In this document: positions 1-7,205 of the stretch, piece by piece
How the letters are laid out: every line of letters begins with the position of its first letter
Position numbering within the stretch: position 1 is the first letter of the stretch
IMG/VR virus record: IMGVR_UViG_3300032323_001184
Coordinates: 1-45,136 of that record
Strand: one strand, 5' to 3'
DNA length: 45,136 bases
From: a virus
Made by a program: the position numbers and the translations under genes
The notes under the pieces: model-generated
What the model was told of the DNA's origin: nothing
The model's input: only the letters and a program-made list of their open reading frames with translations
Databases searched by the model: none

Positions 1-224
1 CTGCAAAAACAGTAACTATTCCAACTAACGCCAACGTAGCCTATCCAGTAGGAACCACTATCGATATCATTCAAACTGGAACTGGTCAGGTAACTATTGC
101 TGGAGCAGTTGGAGTAACTGTGAACGCAACCCCTGGTCTAAAACTTAGAACCCAATGGTCCTCTGCTACACTACTCAAGAGAGCCACAGACACTTGGTTA
201 GTATTTGGTGACTTGACAGCGTAA
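1..224 (+). CDS. Tail fibre/appendage protein, C-terminal fragment
   Basis: The gene enters from the left edge and is open in the frame that ends with TAA at 222-224, giving about 73 residues. It contains TIPTNANVAYPVGTTIDIIQ, then QVTIAGAVGVTVNATPG, and it ends near WLVFGDLTA. This pattern, in which a beta-rich segment follows the words P-VGT-I-IIQ-G-GQVTI, is a recurrent C-terminal module of phage tail-fibre and appendage proteins in aquatic phages. I recognise it from that family but cannot name the gene. It lies 15 bp upstream of the next structural gene on the same strand, so the two are probably co-transcribed. The start is outside the window. Confidence 0.75.
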   Translation, partial: AKTVTIPTNANVAYPVGTTIDIIQTGTGQVTIAGAVGVTVNATPGLKLRTQWSSATLLKRATDTWLVFGDLTA

Positions 225-239
225 TACGGGAGAAATTAG

Positions 240-956
240 ATGTCCAAAAGAGCAGGAAGAAAGTCGCAACAACAAAACGACTTTCTACAGCCATCAGCGC
301 CAACTAGCGTATCCGCTACTGACGTCGGAACTGGTAGGGCGTTTGGAAACGCTGCCGCTACTGTTTCCTTTTCACTACCAGGCGGCTCACCAGCAGCGAC
401 TATTTATTACGTAACTTCCGACCCAGGTAGCATAACCGTAAACGGCACGTCTTCTCCAATTACGGTAAATGGACTTAGTTCGAACACTGCTTACACTTTT
501 ACAGTAATTGCTGGAAACACTAGCGGAAACTCGTCTCCGTCTTCTCCATCTAGTTCTATTACAGCAACCACTGTTCCAGCGGCCCCATCAGCCCCCACCG
601 CATCTTCCTCGGTTGCCGACCAAGACTCGGTAACTTGGTCACCACCTGCAGACGGTGGAAAAGCAATCAGTACCTATTTTTGGCAGTGCGATGACGGCAA
701 GAGCGGTTCAACGGCTTCTACGTCAGTAACCGTAACCCAAGAAGGTGCGGGAAACTCTACCAATGCTTATAGAGTTTTGGCACAAAACGCCAACGGAAAC
801 TCTACTTTCTCTGCTTACTCTAATTCTGTGGATACAGTGGCACCATTTTTCCCGCCGTTCTTCCCACCGTTCTTCCCGCCATTTTTCCCACCATATTTTG
901 CTCCGCCATTTTTCCCGCCTTTCTTTCCACCATATTTTCCAGGCGTGTTTGAGTAA
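240..956 (+). CDS. Fibronectin-III tail appendage protein with PFFP repeat tail
   Basis: This 238-residue protein starts at ATG 240 behind a clear GGGAG ribosome site. Residues 1-15 are basic. Two fibronectin type III-like domains follow, at about 18-112 and 115-200, with typical words such as NGLSSNTAYTFTVIA and VTWSPPADGG. Residues 202-234 are a low-complexity tail of Pro-Phe-Phe-Pro units that ends in PGVFE. FN3 domains on phage structural proteins are thought to bind carbohydrate or host surface, so a virion adhesion or fibre-tip role is likely but inferred. The only other PFFPPFFP run in the window is in the Ig-like tail protein at 28752-30926 on the opposite strand. The gene sits directly upstream of the oxygenase operon, which suggests its Pro-rich tail as a possible substrate. 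Confidence 0.8.
   Translation: MSKRAGRKSQQQNDFLQPSAPTSVSATDVGTGRAFGNAAATVSFSLPGGSPAATIYYVTSDPGSITVNGTSSPITVNGLSSNTAYTFTVIAGNTSGNSSPSSPSSSITATTVPAAPSAPTASSSVADQDSVTWSPPADGGKAISTYFWQCDDGKSGSTASTSVTVTQEGAGNSTNAYRVLAQNANGNSTFSAYSNSVDTVAPFFPPFFPPFFPPFFPPYFAPPFFPPFFPPYFPGVFE
843..941 (+). repeat. Degenerate 12-bp tandem repeat encoding Pro-Phe-Phe-Pro
   Basis: In-frame copies of CCN-TTY-TTY-CCN run from 843 to 941 with a 12-nt period. Phe is replaced by Tyr in two places and one Pro by Ala. Third codon positions vary between copies (ccg, cca, cct; ttt, ttc), so the peptide is being conserved rather than the DNA simply slipping. Confidence 0.85.
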
Positions 957-1012
957 TCATTAAAATTTAGTTTTTGTGATAGCATTTTTTCATCCAACAA
1001 GACGGAGTAAAA

Positions 1013-1723
1013 ATGGACAAATCAGATATTGAAACTCAAAGTCAAAGAATCCAAGATTATTATAAAATTGAAGAGCAGACTTGGTCTTCCGTAGAAGAAC
1101 TTGGATTTGGCATATATGTTTATAGAGACGTAATTCCAGAGTCTTTAGAAGTTGCTAAAAGACTGGAAGATGTAATTCTCAATCCAGATATTAAGTATTC
1201 CTATCAAGAAGCCTTAGTTGGCTATAAACAAAAGATGCCAGAATACCGCGACTGCTACGACTTCAAGATTAAAAAATCAGACTTAGCGCGAGACACTAGC
1301 GACGCCTCTATAAAACTACAATCACTCTGGCAAGATGTTTACGACCGACAAATCAATCCATTAAAGGACTACTCACGTCGACTAAACATCGGCGAACTCC
1401 GCTACTGGGAAGCGATGAACTTCATCAAATACGAGAAGAATCAGCACTTTATGGAGCATCACGACCACGGCTACTCATATAACTGCGTAGTTTCGATGGT
1501 TGCTTATCCAAACGATGACTATGAAGGCGGAGAACTTTACTTTAGATTGCTAAATCTAAAAATTAAGCCTCGCGCTGGAGACTTGTATATTTTCCCATCG
1601 AACTTTATGTATCCGCATCAAGCGATGCCAGTTACTAGTGGCACTAAGTATTCGATTGTCACCATGACCGACTACTCAGACAAGTACCACAAGCCAGAGT
1701 TTCTTACTGAAACAGGAAGTTAA
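1013..1723 (+). CDS. Prolyl-4-hydroxylase-like 2OG-Fe(II) oxygenase (first of four)
   Basis: This 236-residue protein starts at ATG 1013 with GGAG 9 nt upstream. It has the double-stranded beta-helix core of the Fe(II)/2-oxoglutarate dioxygenases of the prolyl-4-hydroxylase type. The iron ligands are H149-x-D151 (in MEHHDHG) and the distal H202 (in YPHQAMP). K212 (SGTKYSIV) is in the position that binds the 2-oxoglutarate carboxylate. The signature NDDYEGGELYF, shared by all four paralogues here, lies at about 167-177. Such enzymes couple 2-oxoglutarate decarboxylation to hydroxylation of a peptide side chain or small molecule, and the substrate cannot be read from sequence. The stop codon overlaps the next start as TAATG, indicating translational coupling. 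This copy may have its own promoter in the 56-bp gap at 957-1012, but I see no convincing boxes. Confidence 0.88.
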   Translation: MDKSDIETQSQRIQDYYKIEEQTWSSVEELGFGIYVYRDVIPESLEVAKRLEDVILNPDIKYSYQEALVGYKQKMPEYRDCYDFKIKKSDLARDTSDASIKLQSLWQDVYDRQINPLKDYSRRLNIGELRYWEAMNFIKYEKNQHFMEHHDHGYSYNCVVSMVAYPNDDYEGGELYFRLLNLKIKPRAGDLYIFPSNFMYPHQAMPVTSGTKYSIVTMTDYSDKYHKPEFLTETGS

Positions 1724-2445
1724 TGCCAGAAATAAAGGTGCTAAGGGCAGACACAGGAAAAGAAGCATCAGACATAAGGCAACTACCAGTTACTAGAGAC
1801 TGGATGGACGCCACTGACATTAAACACGCTTACCATTGCTTTCCCATAACCCTCACCAACCGAATGGGCTGGGGTATTTCATTTCCCGAAGACATAACCT
1901 TTATTTGGGACGGCATATCCAACTCATCTGGCGAGCATGTAAAGATTTTGTCTGGTAGCCAATACTGCTCAACTAATAGAAGAAATGCCACAATAAGTTT
2001 TCACTGCAACCTGTATTTTAAGACAGATGAAAATACAACTATGTTGGTTATGCCAGTGCCTAATCAATTTATTGATGGTGTCCAGTGCTTCACTACACTA
2101 ATTAGCACTTCTTTTTTAAACAGTGAACTTCCCCTTGCTTGGAGAATAACTAGACCTAACGTTGAAATAACTATTCCAGCAGGAACGCCCGTAGCATCAG
2201 TGATTCCTATGTCAGTTAGTAATTTAGAAACTTACGAAATTGTAGTCGAAGATGCTAATTTCACCGAAGAGCACTGGGACGCAAAAAGAAAATACGGAAA
2301 CGCAGTTCATCAACACAACTTTCAAGGCGAATGGTCAAATTTCTATAAAAACGCCACTGACGAAAATCGTGTGAAGATTGGTAGCCACGAAGTCAAAAAC
2401 ATAAATCTAAAGACTACGGACAACACTAAGAATGCCAGAAATTAA
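1723..2445 (+). CDS. Unknown protein, first of two related (DUF6065-like)
   Basis: This 240-residue protein is coupled to the oxygenase before it (TAATG) and overlaps the next gene by 14 bp. It opens with MPEIKVLRADTG and has an all-beta look, with words such as FPITLTNRMGWGISFP, FIWDGI, ISFHCNLYFKTD and the turn TIPAGTPVASVIPM. The next gene has equivalents of several of these (MPEIKF, ITWKG-like, VLPAGTPYAQLIPF), so the two are distant homologues. I believe this matches the family of unknown function DUF6065, but that is from memory and not checked. The PAGTP-A-IP turn resembles cupin-like or dUTPase-like beta-barrels. Its position between oxygenases suggests a partner or accessory role in the same modification pathway. 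No catalytic residues are evident. Confidence 0.72.
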   Translation: MPEIKVLRADTGKEASDIRQLPVTRDWMDATDIKHAYHCFPITLTNRMGWGISFPEDITFIWDGISNSSGEHVKILSGSQYCSTNRRNATISFHCNLYFKTDENTTMLVMPVPNQFIDGVQCFTTLISTSFLNSELPLAWRITRPNVEITIPAGTPVASVIPMSVSNLETYEIVVEDANFTEEHWDAKRKYGNAVHQHNFQGEWSNFYKNATDENRVKIGSHEVKNINLKTTDNTKNARN

Positions 2446-3160
2446 ATTTATATCGAACCGACCTTGGTTGGACGAAAATAGCATTTCAAAGCCAGAGCCA
2501 GTTATAAAAACCATACCTGAGTGGTATAAAAATGCTGACCGAAACTACAAACATCCGCACACAGGTGAAGATTTTATTGGACAAGACGGCGGAAAGATTG
2601 TCACTTGGAAGGGCTGTCCTGCCATCTACGACGTTATGGGCTCTGGTTATGTTTACAAAACCCCCTGCGACATAGAGTTTTTTATTGACGAAAAAGACAA
2701 CCCAGACGTAAGAGTTAGCGACCCTAACTATCAAGATTTTTGCACAAAAAGAGACCCCCTACCTCAATTTAGACACCCAGACGGTTACTCAGAACAGCAC
2801 TTTGCTTGGTGGGCTGATTGGGCAGTAGAAGTCCCAGAAGGCTACAGTGTTCTCTACACCACTCCGCTAAACAGATACGAGTTGCCGTTCATCACCACTA
2901 ACGGAATTATTGACAACGATAAGGTAAATCTGCCCGGAACAATGCCATTCTTTCTAATCAAAGGTTTTACAGGAGTCCTACCTGCTGGAACTCCATACGC
3001 CCAACTAATCCCCTTCAAAAGAGAAAATTGGGAATCAAGTGTTATAATCGAACCAGCAGAGTTGCTATACGAAAAAAATATGGATAACGCCAAGAAATAT
3101 AGAGTCCCCAACGGTGGCGTTTATCAAAGAGAAGTCTGGGAGAGAAGGACATACAAATAA
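2432..3160 (+). CDS. Unknown protein, second of two related
   Basis: This 242-residue protein starts at ATG 2432, inside the end of the previous gene. It begins MPEIKFISNRPWLDENS and contains KTIPEWYKNADR, a phrase typical of phage proteins annotated as hypothetical beside 2OG-Fe(II) oxygenases. It also has GKIVTWKGCPAIYDVMGSG and VLPAGTPYAQLIPFKRENW. The C-terminal beta-turn matches that of its upstream neighbour, so the pair looks like a tandem duplication that has diverged. It ends in TAATG coupling with the next oxygenase. It could bind the small-molecule or peptide substrate of the oxygenases, but nothing in the sequence proves a function. No signal peptide or membrane segment is visible. 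Confidence 0.72.
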   Translation: MPEIKFISNRPWLDENSISKPEPVIKTIPEWYKNADRNYKHPHTGEDFIGQDGGKIVTWKGCPAIYDVMGSGYVYKTPCDIEFFIDEKDNPDVRVSDPNYQDFCTKRDPLPQFRHPDGYSEQHFAWWADWAVEVPEGYSVLYTTPLNRYELPFITTNGIIDNDKVNLPGTMPFFLIKGFTGVLPAGTPYAQLIPFKRENWESSVIIEPAELLYEKNMDNAKKYRVPNGGVYQREVWERRTYK

Positions 3161-3825
3161 TGCAAGATGTGACAAACAACGAGCAGGAAAAGCCAGTTTC
3201 CATAACTCCGTCTGGATTTTTTGGGGATTCTAAAGACAACATCGTTGAGTTAGAAAACTTTATGACTGAAGAAGAGCATAGGACTTTGCTCGACTTCATT
3301 AGAACCAACGAGGCTTGGGACAAAACCGAGACCCACTACAACGAAGACGGAGTGGTTATTTATGAGTCAGAGTATTGGAAAGACCGAGTAGCAACTGGCA
3401 GAACTTTGTATGATGCTAACCCAGAGATTCCAAAAATAATTGACACTTTGGTTGCCAGACTTAAGCCGATAATCCAAGATTTCTTTAAAGTCGAGGCTAA
3501 CCCCACCAGCCCAGCGATGGTTAGATGGTTGCCAGGTCAATTCCAGCACCCACACGCCGACAAAGAATTGCACGAAGGCGACAATCGAGGAAAGCCAAAT
3601 GACTTTCCTTATTACGATTTGGCAAGTCTTTTCTACATAAATGACGACTACGTCGGTGGAGAACTTTATTTTCCACTACAAGGCATAACTATCAAGCCCA
3701 AGCCACGCGCCGCATACTTTTTTCCAGGCGATATGAATTACGTTCACGGAGTAACAAAGATTGAGTCTGGTATTAGATATACCTGCCCGTTTTTCTGGCA
3801 CATAACTAAGCACAGGGGAGAGTAA
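3160..3825 (+). CDS. Prolyl-4-hydroxylase-like 2OG-Fe(II) oxygenase (second)
   Basis: This 221-residue protein is translationally coupled on both sides (TAATG at 3160 and 3825). The metal-binding residues are H132-x-D134 (QHPHADKE) and H196 (NYVHGVTK), with R206 (SGIRYTC) as the 2-oxoglutarate anchor. The family word NDDYVGGELYFP lies at 161-172, followed by a GITIKPKPRAAYFFPG strand pair typical of P4H catalytic domains. An N-terminal stretch (about 25-110) with LENFMTEEEHRTLLDFI is the usual helical lead-in. All residues for catalysis are present, so the enzyme should be active. The target is unknown; peptidyl proline is the family default. Confidence 0.88.
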   Translation: MQDVTNNEQEKPVSITPSGFFGDSKDNIVELENFMTEEEHRTLLDFIRTNEAWDKTETHYNEDGVVIYESEYWKDRVATGRTLYDANPEIPKIIDTLVARLKPIIQDFFKVEANPTSPAMVRWLPGQFQHPHADKELHEGDNRGKPNDFPYYDLASLFYINDDYVGGELYFPLQGITIKPKPRAAYFFPGDMNYVHGVTKIESGIRYTCPFFWHITKHRGE

Positions 3826-5240
3826 TGGAAACTGTAGTTTTTAAGCACGACATAGTTGGCTATAAGAACTTTGTCCCCAAAGAAGACATACAAAAAATAA
3901 TTGACTACTTTGAGTCAATGGGACATCTTTGGAACGACGTTGCGTTTTTTGAATCCTACGGGATGGGAATTTCACCGATTGACAAGTTAGCCACTAACTA
4001 CGGGCTAACAGAAAACTACTTCGGAGACATCAAAAGTAGATATCAAAGTGCTGTGGAAGAAACCCACGGGAGAGCAGTTAGACCGAACACTTCTCACGCT
4101 CAAAAATGGGAAGTCGGAGCGTACGCCAACCCGCACTCAGACAACTCAGACCACGATGGCAACCCTAATGCTTTTGAAATCAATAAGTATGTTGGAATTC
4201 TTTATTTGAACGACAACTACGAAGGCGGAGAACTTTACTTTCCTGACCACGGCATCAGCATTAGACCAGAGGCTGGGATGTTTATAACTTTTCCAGGTGG
4301 ACACGAAAACATTCACGGCGTAACCGAGATAACTAGTGGCACCAGATACACAATGGTTTCTTTTTGGGACTACGCAGATGCCGAGTATTCGGAAGAGCGT
4401 AAAGCCGAGTGGGAAGAGGAAATCAAAAAAGTAAGAGAGCAACAGGCTGAGCAAAAGGAAAGAAACGAAAAAGAAAAAGCCCTAAAGCCTATAAAAGAAG
4501 TTCAGTCTGGTGAAAAAAGAATCTATTTCCTACATATCCAAAAAACTGGTGGCAGAGAACTAAAGCAAAGACTCGTCTATGATGACCGCATACTTGGGAG
4601 CCACCTATCAGGGCATAAAGAATCGCCTTTCGAGGTCGAGCATTTTGGGTTTAGTTCAGAAAAAATTACAAAAAACTCTTATGTATTTACAACTTTAAGA
4701 GACCCGATAGCCCGAGGAATTAGCCAGTATTGCCACTTAATCTGCTTAGACCCCAACGGACTTCTAAAATCAGATGAACAAATAGACCAGTCGTTACTCA
4801 CATTTGATAAAGCGTGGGACTACTTTGTGTCCAGAAAAAACTTTGGAAAATTTATGACCATTAGTTTGTTTGAAGACGGGGTTGACAATATAAACAAAGC
4901 AGTAGATTCAGAATATGACTACTACAAAACTCCAGCCGAGATAGACGCACAACTCGCTAAGTTCAACAAAATAATAAAACTAGAAGAATTTTCACAAGAA
5001 AAATTTGCCATCTTGAGAGAAGAACTCCACTACTACATAGGCACTGAAGACACTTATCCAGATGTATTAGATGTAAATGACACAAATCACTACAATAAAA
5101 GCCTAAAAAACCACCCACCAGAAGTATTCACTAATAAATACTCTAAGGAACTATACGAATCTTTGACCGAAGAGCAGTTAGAGCAACTAAGAAACTACTT
5201 TGAGTTTGATTACTACGTATACAGTAAGACTAATTTTTAA
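3825..5240 (+). CDS. 2OG-Fe(II) oxygenase fused to a sulfotransferase
   Basis: This 471-residue protein has two domains. Residues 1-182 form a P4H-like oxygenase with H104-x-D106, H164 and R174, and the NDNYEGGELYFP word at 129-140. Residues 185-225 form a charged helical, probably coiled-coil, linker rich in Glu and Lys. Residues 230-471 form a sulfotransferase of the kind that uses PAPS. FLHIQKTGGREL (235-246) matches the 5'-phosphosulfate loop and TTLRDPIARGISQY (289-302) matches the 3'-phosphate-binding loop. Sulfotransferases move sulfate from PAPS to a hydroxyl or amine, so a hydroxylase on the same chain could make the acceptor hydroxyl. That coupling is inference. The gene follows its neighbour with TAATG overlap. 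Full reading frame with no frameshift. Confidence 0.87.
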   Translation: METVVFKHDIVGYKNFVPKEDIQKIIDYFESMGHLWNDVAFFESYGMGISPIDKLATNYGLTENYFGDIKSRYQSAVEETHGRAVRPNTSHAQKWEVGAYANPHSDNSDHDGNPNAFEINKYVGILYLNDNYEGGELYFPDHGISIRPEAGMFITFPGGHENIHGVTEITSGTRYTMVSFWDYADAEYSEERKAEWEEEIKKVREQQAEQKERNEKEKALKPIKEVQSGEKRIYFLHIQKTGGRELKQRLVYDDRILGSHLSGHKESPFEVEHFGFSSEKITKNSYVFTTLRDPIARGISQYCHLICLDPNGLLKSDEQIDQSLLTFDKAWDYFVSRKNFGKFMTISLFEDGVDNINKAVDSEYDYYKTPAEIDAQLAKFNKIIKLEEFSQEKFAILREELHYYIGTEDTYPDVLDVNDTNHYNKSLKNHPPEVFTNKYSKELYESLTEEQLEQLRNYFEFDYYVYSKTNF

Positions 5241-5248
5241 GGATAAAG

Positions 5249-5845
5249 ATGCCTAATTTAGAAGTTTTTGCAGACAAGATTTTCTACTACAAAAATGTAA
5301 TAGTAAATTGTAAAGAATTAGTAGATTTGCTAGAACAAATCCAACCAACTTTAGGCGAAGGTAATTTACTTACCCAGTGGGAGCATTGGACTGCATCAGA
5401 CGATAAAGACTTTCACCTAGGTTGGAAAATGAGTACTAACTCAAAGATGTATGACGTTGCTACGGTAGACGCCAAACTTATCTACGACATTTTTTACACT
5501 TCACTACTGTTTGTCGGCAACGACTACGCTAGAAAAAACGGTCTCGGCATATCTAAACCAAGTGCGCTAAGTATTTCTAAGTACGCAGAAGGCTCCAGCA
5601 TGGGGGAACACGTAGATGATTACGGCGACAACCCAAGAGTAAAACCGATTATGTCAGCGGTTCTTTACCTAAACGACGAATATGAAGGCGGGGAACTACA
5701 CTTCGAATATCAAGGTGTCACCATAAAGCCAGAGGCTGGAAGCGTAGTAATTTTTCCGTCAGTAGAGCCGTTCTACCACGAATCTCGACCAATCGTATCT
5801 GGCAATAAATATATGTGTCCAGCGTTTTGGAGAGAAATAGTCTAA
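5249..5845 (+). CDS. Prolyl-4-hydroxylase-like 2OG-Fe(II) oxygenase (fourth)
   Basis: This 198-residue protein starts at ATG 5249 behind AAGGAT, 8 bp after the previous stop. It has H121-x-D123 (GEHVDDYG), H177 (FYHESR) and K187 (GNKYMCP), plus NDEYEGGELHF at 142-152. It is the shortest and most divergent of the four paralogues, with its own N-terminal helical half. The catalytic set is complete. It ends the oxygenase operon. Its stop codon overlaps by 4 bp the end of a convergent small gene on the other strand. Confidence 0.87.
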   Translation: MPNLEVFADKIFYYKNVIVNCKELVDLLEQIQPTLGEGNLLTQWEHWTASDDKDFHLGWKMSTNSKMYDVATVDAKLIYDIFYTSLLFVGNDYARKNGLGISKPSALSISKYAEGSSMGEHVDDYGDNPRVKPIMSAVLYLNDEYEGGELHFEYQGVTIKPEAGSVVIFPSVEPFYHESRPIVSGNKYMCPAFWREIV

Positions 5846-6015
5846 GCAGCGTCTTTGACTGACCTAAGTTCTGGTTTATGCCTATCTATGGCCTTTACCA
5901 CCACGACACCAGCGTGCTTCATTTCGCACACTCTGGCTAGAGAATCCACCACAAACACCTCCAAACAGTCTTGACATACGTTGCTGTTATTGGTGTTTTG
6001 GCTATTCTGTTTCAT
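5842..6015 (-). CDS. Small Cys-containing protein, 57 residues
   Basis: This is a short gene on the minus strand in the gap between two plus-strand genes. ATG is at 6015-6013, preceded by TAAGGAACTTG, a good ribosome site, and TAG ends at 5842. The product starts MKQNSQNTNNSNVCQDCLEV and holds VCQDC, a further Cys at 30 and two His (34 and 46), so it could form a small metal-binding knuckle. It ends with a basic tail. It converges with the oxygenase operon, overlapping its stop by 4 bp. No homologue is recognised. The ribosome site and uninterrupted frame filling the gap make it likely real. Confidence 0.5.
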   Translation of the reverse strand: MKQNSQNTNNSNVCQDCLEVFVVDSLARVCEMKHAGVVVVKAIDRHKPELRSVKDAA

Positions 6016-6037
6016 CAAGTTCCTTAGAAAGCAAGGT

Positions 6038-6065
6038 TTTACATAGTAATTGTCGCACCTAAAAT
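6038..6065 (+). promoter_or_regulatory. Sigma-70-like promoter for the ATPase-GNAT gene
   Basis: TTTACA at 6038-6043, a 16-bp spacer and TAAAAT at 6060-6065 make a good match to the vegetative -35/-10 consensus. The -10 box ends 14 bp before ATG 6080, so the transcript would start only a few bases before the start codon. There is no Shine-Dalgarno sequence in that stretch, which fits leaderless or near-leaderless translation, a common mode in Actinobacteria. Confidence 0.5.
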
Positions 6066-6079
6066 GCTAGGCTATTTCT

Positions 6080-7183
6080 ATGACAGAAGACTGGAAACCG
6101 CTAAAACGCTCGGACACACCGCTTACTTCTAAGGTAGAGATGGACGAGATTACTAGCGAATTGATTCGCCCCTTCGACTACCAATCAGATGGAACTGAAG
6201 AGTTCTATCCATACCTGCTTCCAGAAGACCTGCCAAAGTCTTGGGGAATTGGCGTAATCGTGGGCGCTTCTGGCACTGGTAAATCTAAACTTCTTGCTCA
6301 GTTTGATGGCGAGATAACACCAAAGCCACAGTGGAAGCACGAAATGTCTATCGCTTCTCACTTTGATAACTCTGTAGACGCTAGTGAAAAACTTTCTGCT
6401 GCTGGGCTTATGTCAGTGCCAGAGTGGGTAAAACCATACTCAGTCCTATCTAATGGACAACAATTTAGAGCAGACCTAGCACGCTCACTTCACGACTTCG
6501 CGCACATCGACGAGTTCACTTCTGTTATTGATAGAAACGTTGCTAAGGCTGCTTCTAATGCCGTGGCTAGATACGTAAGAAAAAACGAGATTGAAGGTAT
6601 CGTGTTGGCAACTTGCCACCGAGACATTCTTGAATACTTGGAGCCAGACTGGATTATCGACACTGACCGTGGCGAGTGGACGTCTGGGAGGTATCTTCGG
6701 CGACCTGAATTGGTACTCGAAATTCATCCTTGCTCAAACCAGATTTGGCAACACTTCGCTCAATATCACTATCTCTCCGAATCGCTCAACAAAAGCGCAC
6801 GATGCTATTTGGGCGTCTGGGACGGACAAGTAGTAGGTTTTGTTGCGACTATGGCATATCCATCTGGCACAGTGCAGAACTCATTTAGAGAGCATCGCCT
6901 AGTAATCCACCCTGACTACCAAGGGCTTGGGCTAGGACCTAAACTATCTGAAGCCGTTGCTCAGCACTACATTGATAACGGCAAGCGTTATTTCTCAAAG
7001 ACTAGCCACCCCCGACTAGGTGGATACCGAGACCAGTCGACTGTTTGGAAGCCTACGTCTAAGAACCATATGAAACGTCCAGACGGCTCGGACAACAAAC
7101 GCATAATGCGCTGGCAGATAGACCCTAACCGCTGGAGTTATTCTCACGAATACATAGGCAACAGTCAGTGTAAAATTATATAA
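6080..7183 (+). CDS. ABC-type ATPase fused to a GNAT acetyltransferase domain
   Basis: This is a 367-residue, two-domain protein. Residues 50-205 are an ABC-class ATPase with Walker A GASGTGKS (62-69), a signature-like LSNGQQFRADLARSL (123-137), Walker B ending HIDEFTS (142-148) and a switch His in TCHRD (H180). Residues 215-345 are a GNAT fold, with YLGVWDGQVVGFVATMAYP (243-261) and the acetyl-CoA loop EHRLVIHPDYQGLGLG (271-286). The architecture resembles the ABC-ATPase/acetyltransferase class known as COG2401. The GNAT half, with HYLSESL near 230 and a Pro-rich tail, also recalls Mom-type GNAT enzymes that modify phage DNA bases. Either protein or nucleic acid could be the target. It has no ribosome site and probably uses the promoter at 6038-6065. 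Confidence 0.8.
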   Translation: MTEDWKPLKRSDTPLTSKVEMDEITSELIRPFDYQSDGTEEFYPYLLPEDLPKSWGIGVIVGASGTGKSKLLAQFDGEITPKPQWKHEMSIASHFDNSVDASEKLSAAGLMSVPEWVKPYSVLSNGQQFRADLARSLHDFAHIDEFTSVIDRNVAKAASNAVARYVRKNEIEGIVLATCHRDILEYLEPDWIIDTDRGEWTSGRYLRRPELVLEIHPCSNQIWQHFAQYHYLSESLNKSARCYLGVWDGQVVGFVATMAYPSGTVQNSFREHRLVIHPDYQGLGLGPKLSEAVAQHYIDNGKRYFSKTSHPRLGGYRDQSTVWKPTSKNHMKRPDGSDNKRIMRWQIDPNRWSYSHEYIGNSQCKII

Positions 7184-7205
7184 GACTACCTAGAAAGACC
7201 AACCA

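Noticed and set aside
843-941. CRISPR-like or non-coding tandem array
   Set aside because: Units are 12 bp without spacers, stay in frame and vary at third positions, so they are coding repeats.
957-1012. Terminator between the FN3 gene and the oxygenase operon
   Set aside because: T-rich stretches occur but no stable stem precedes them.
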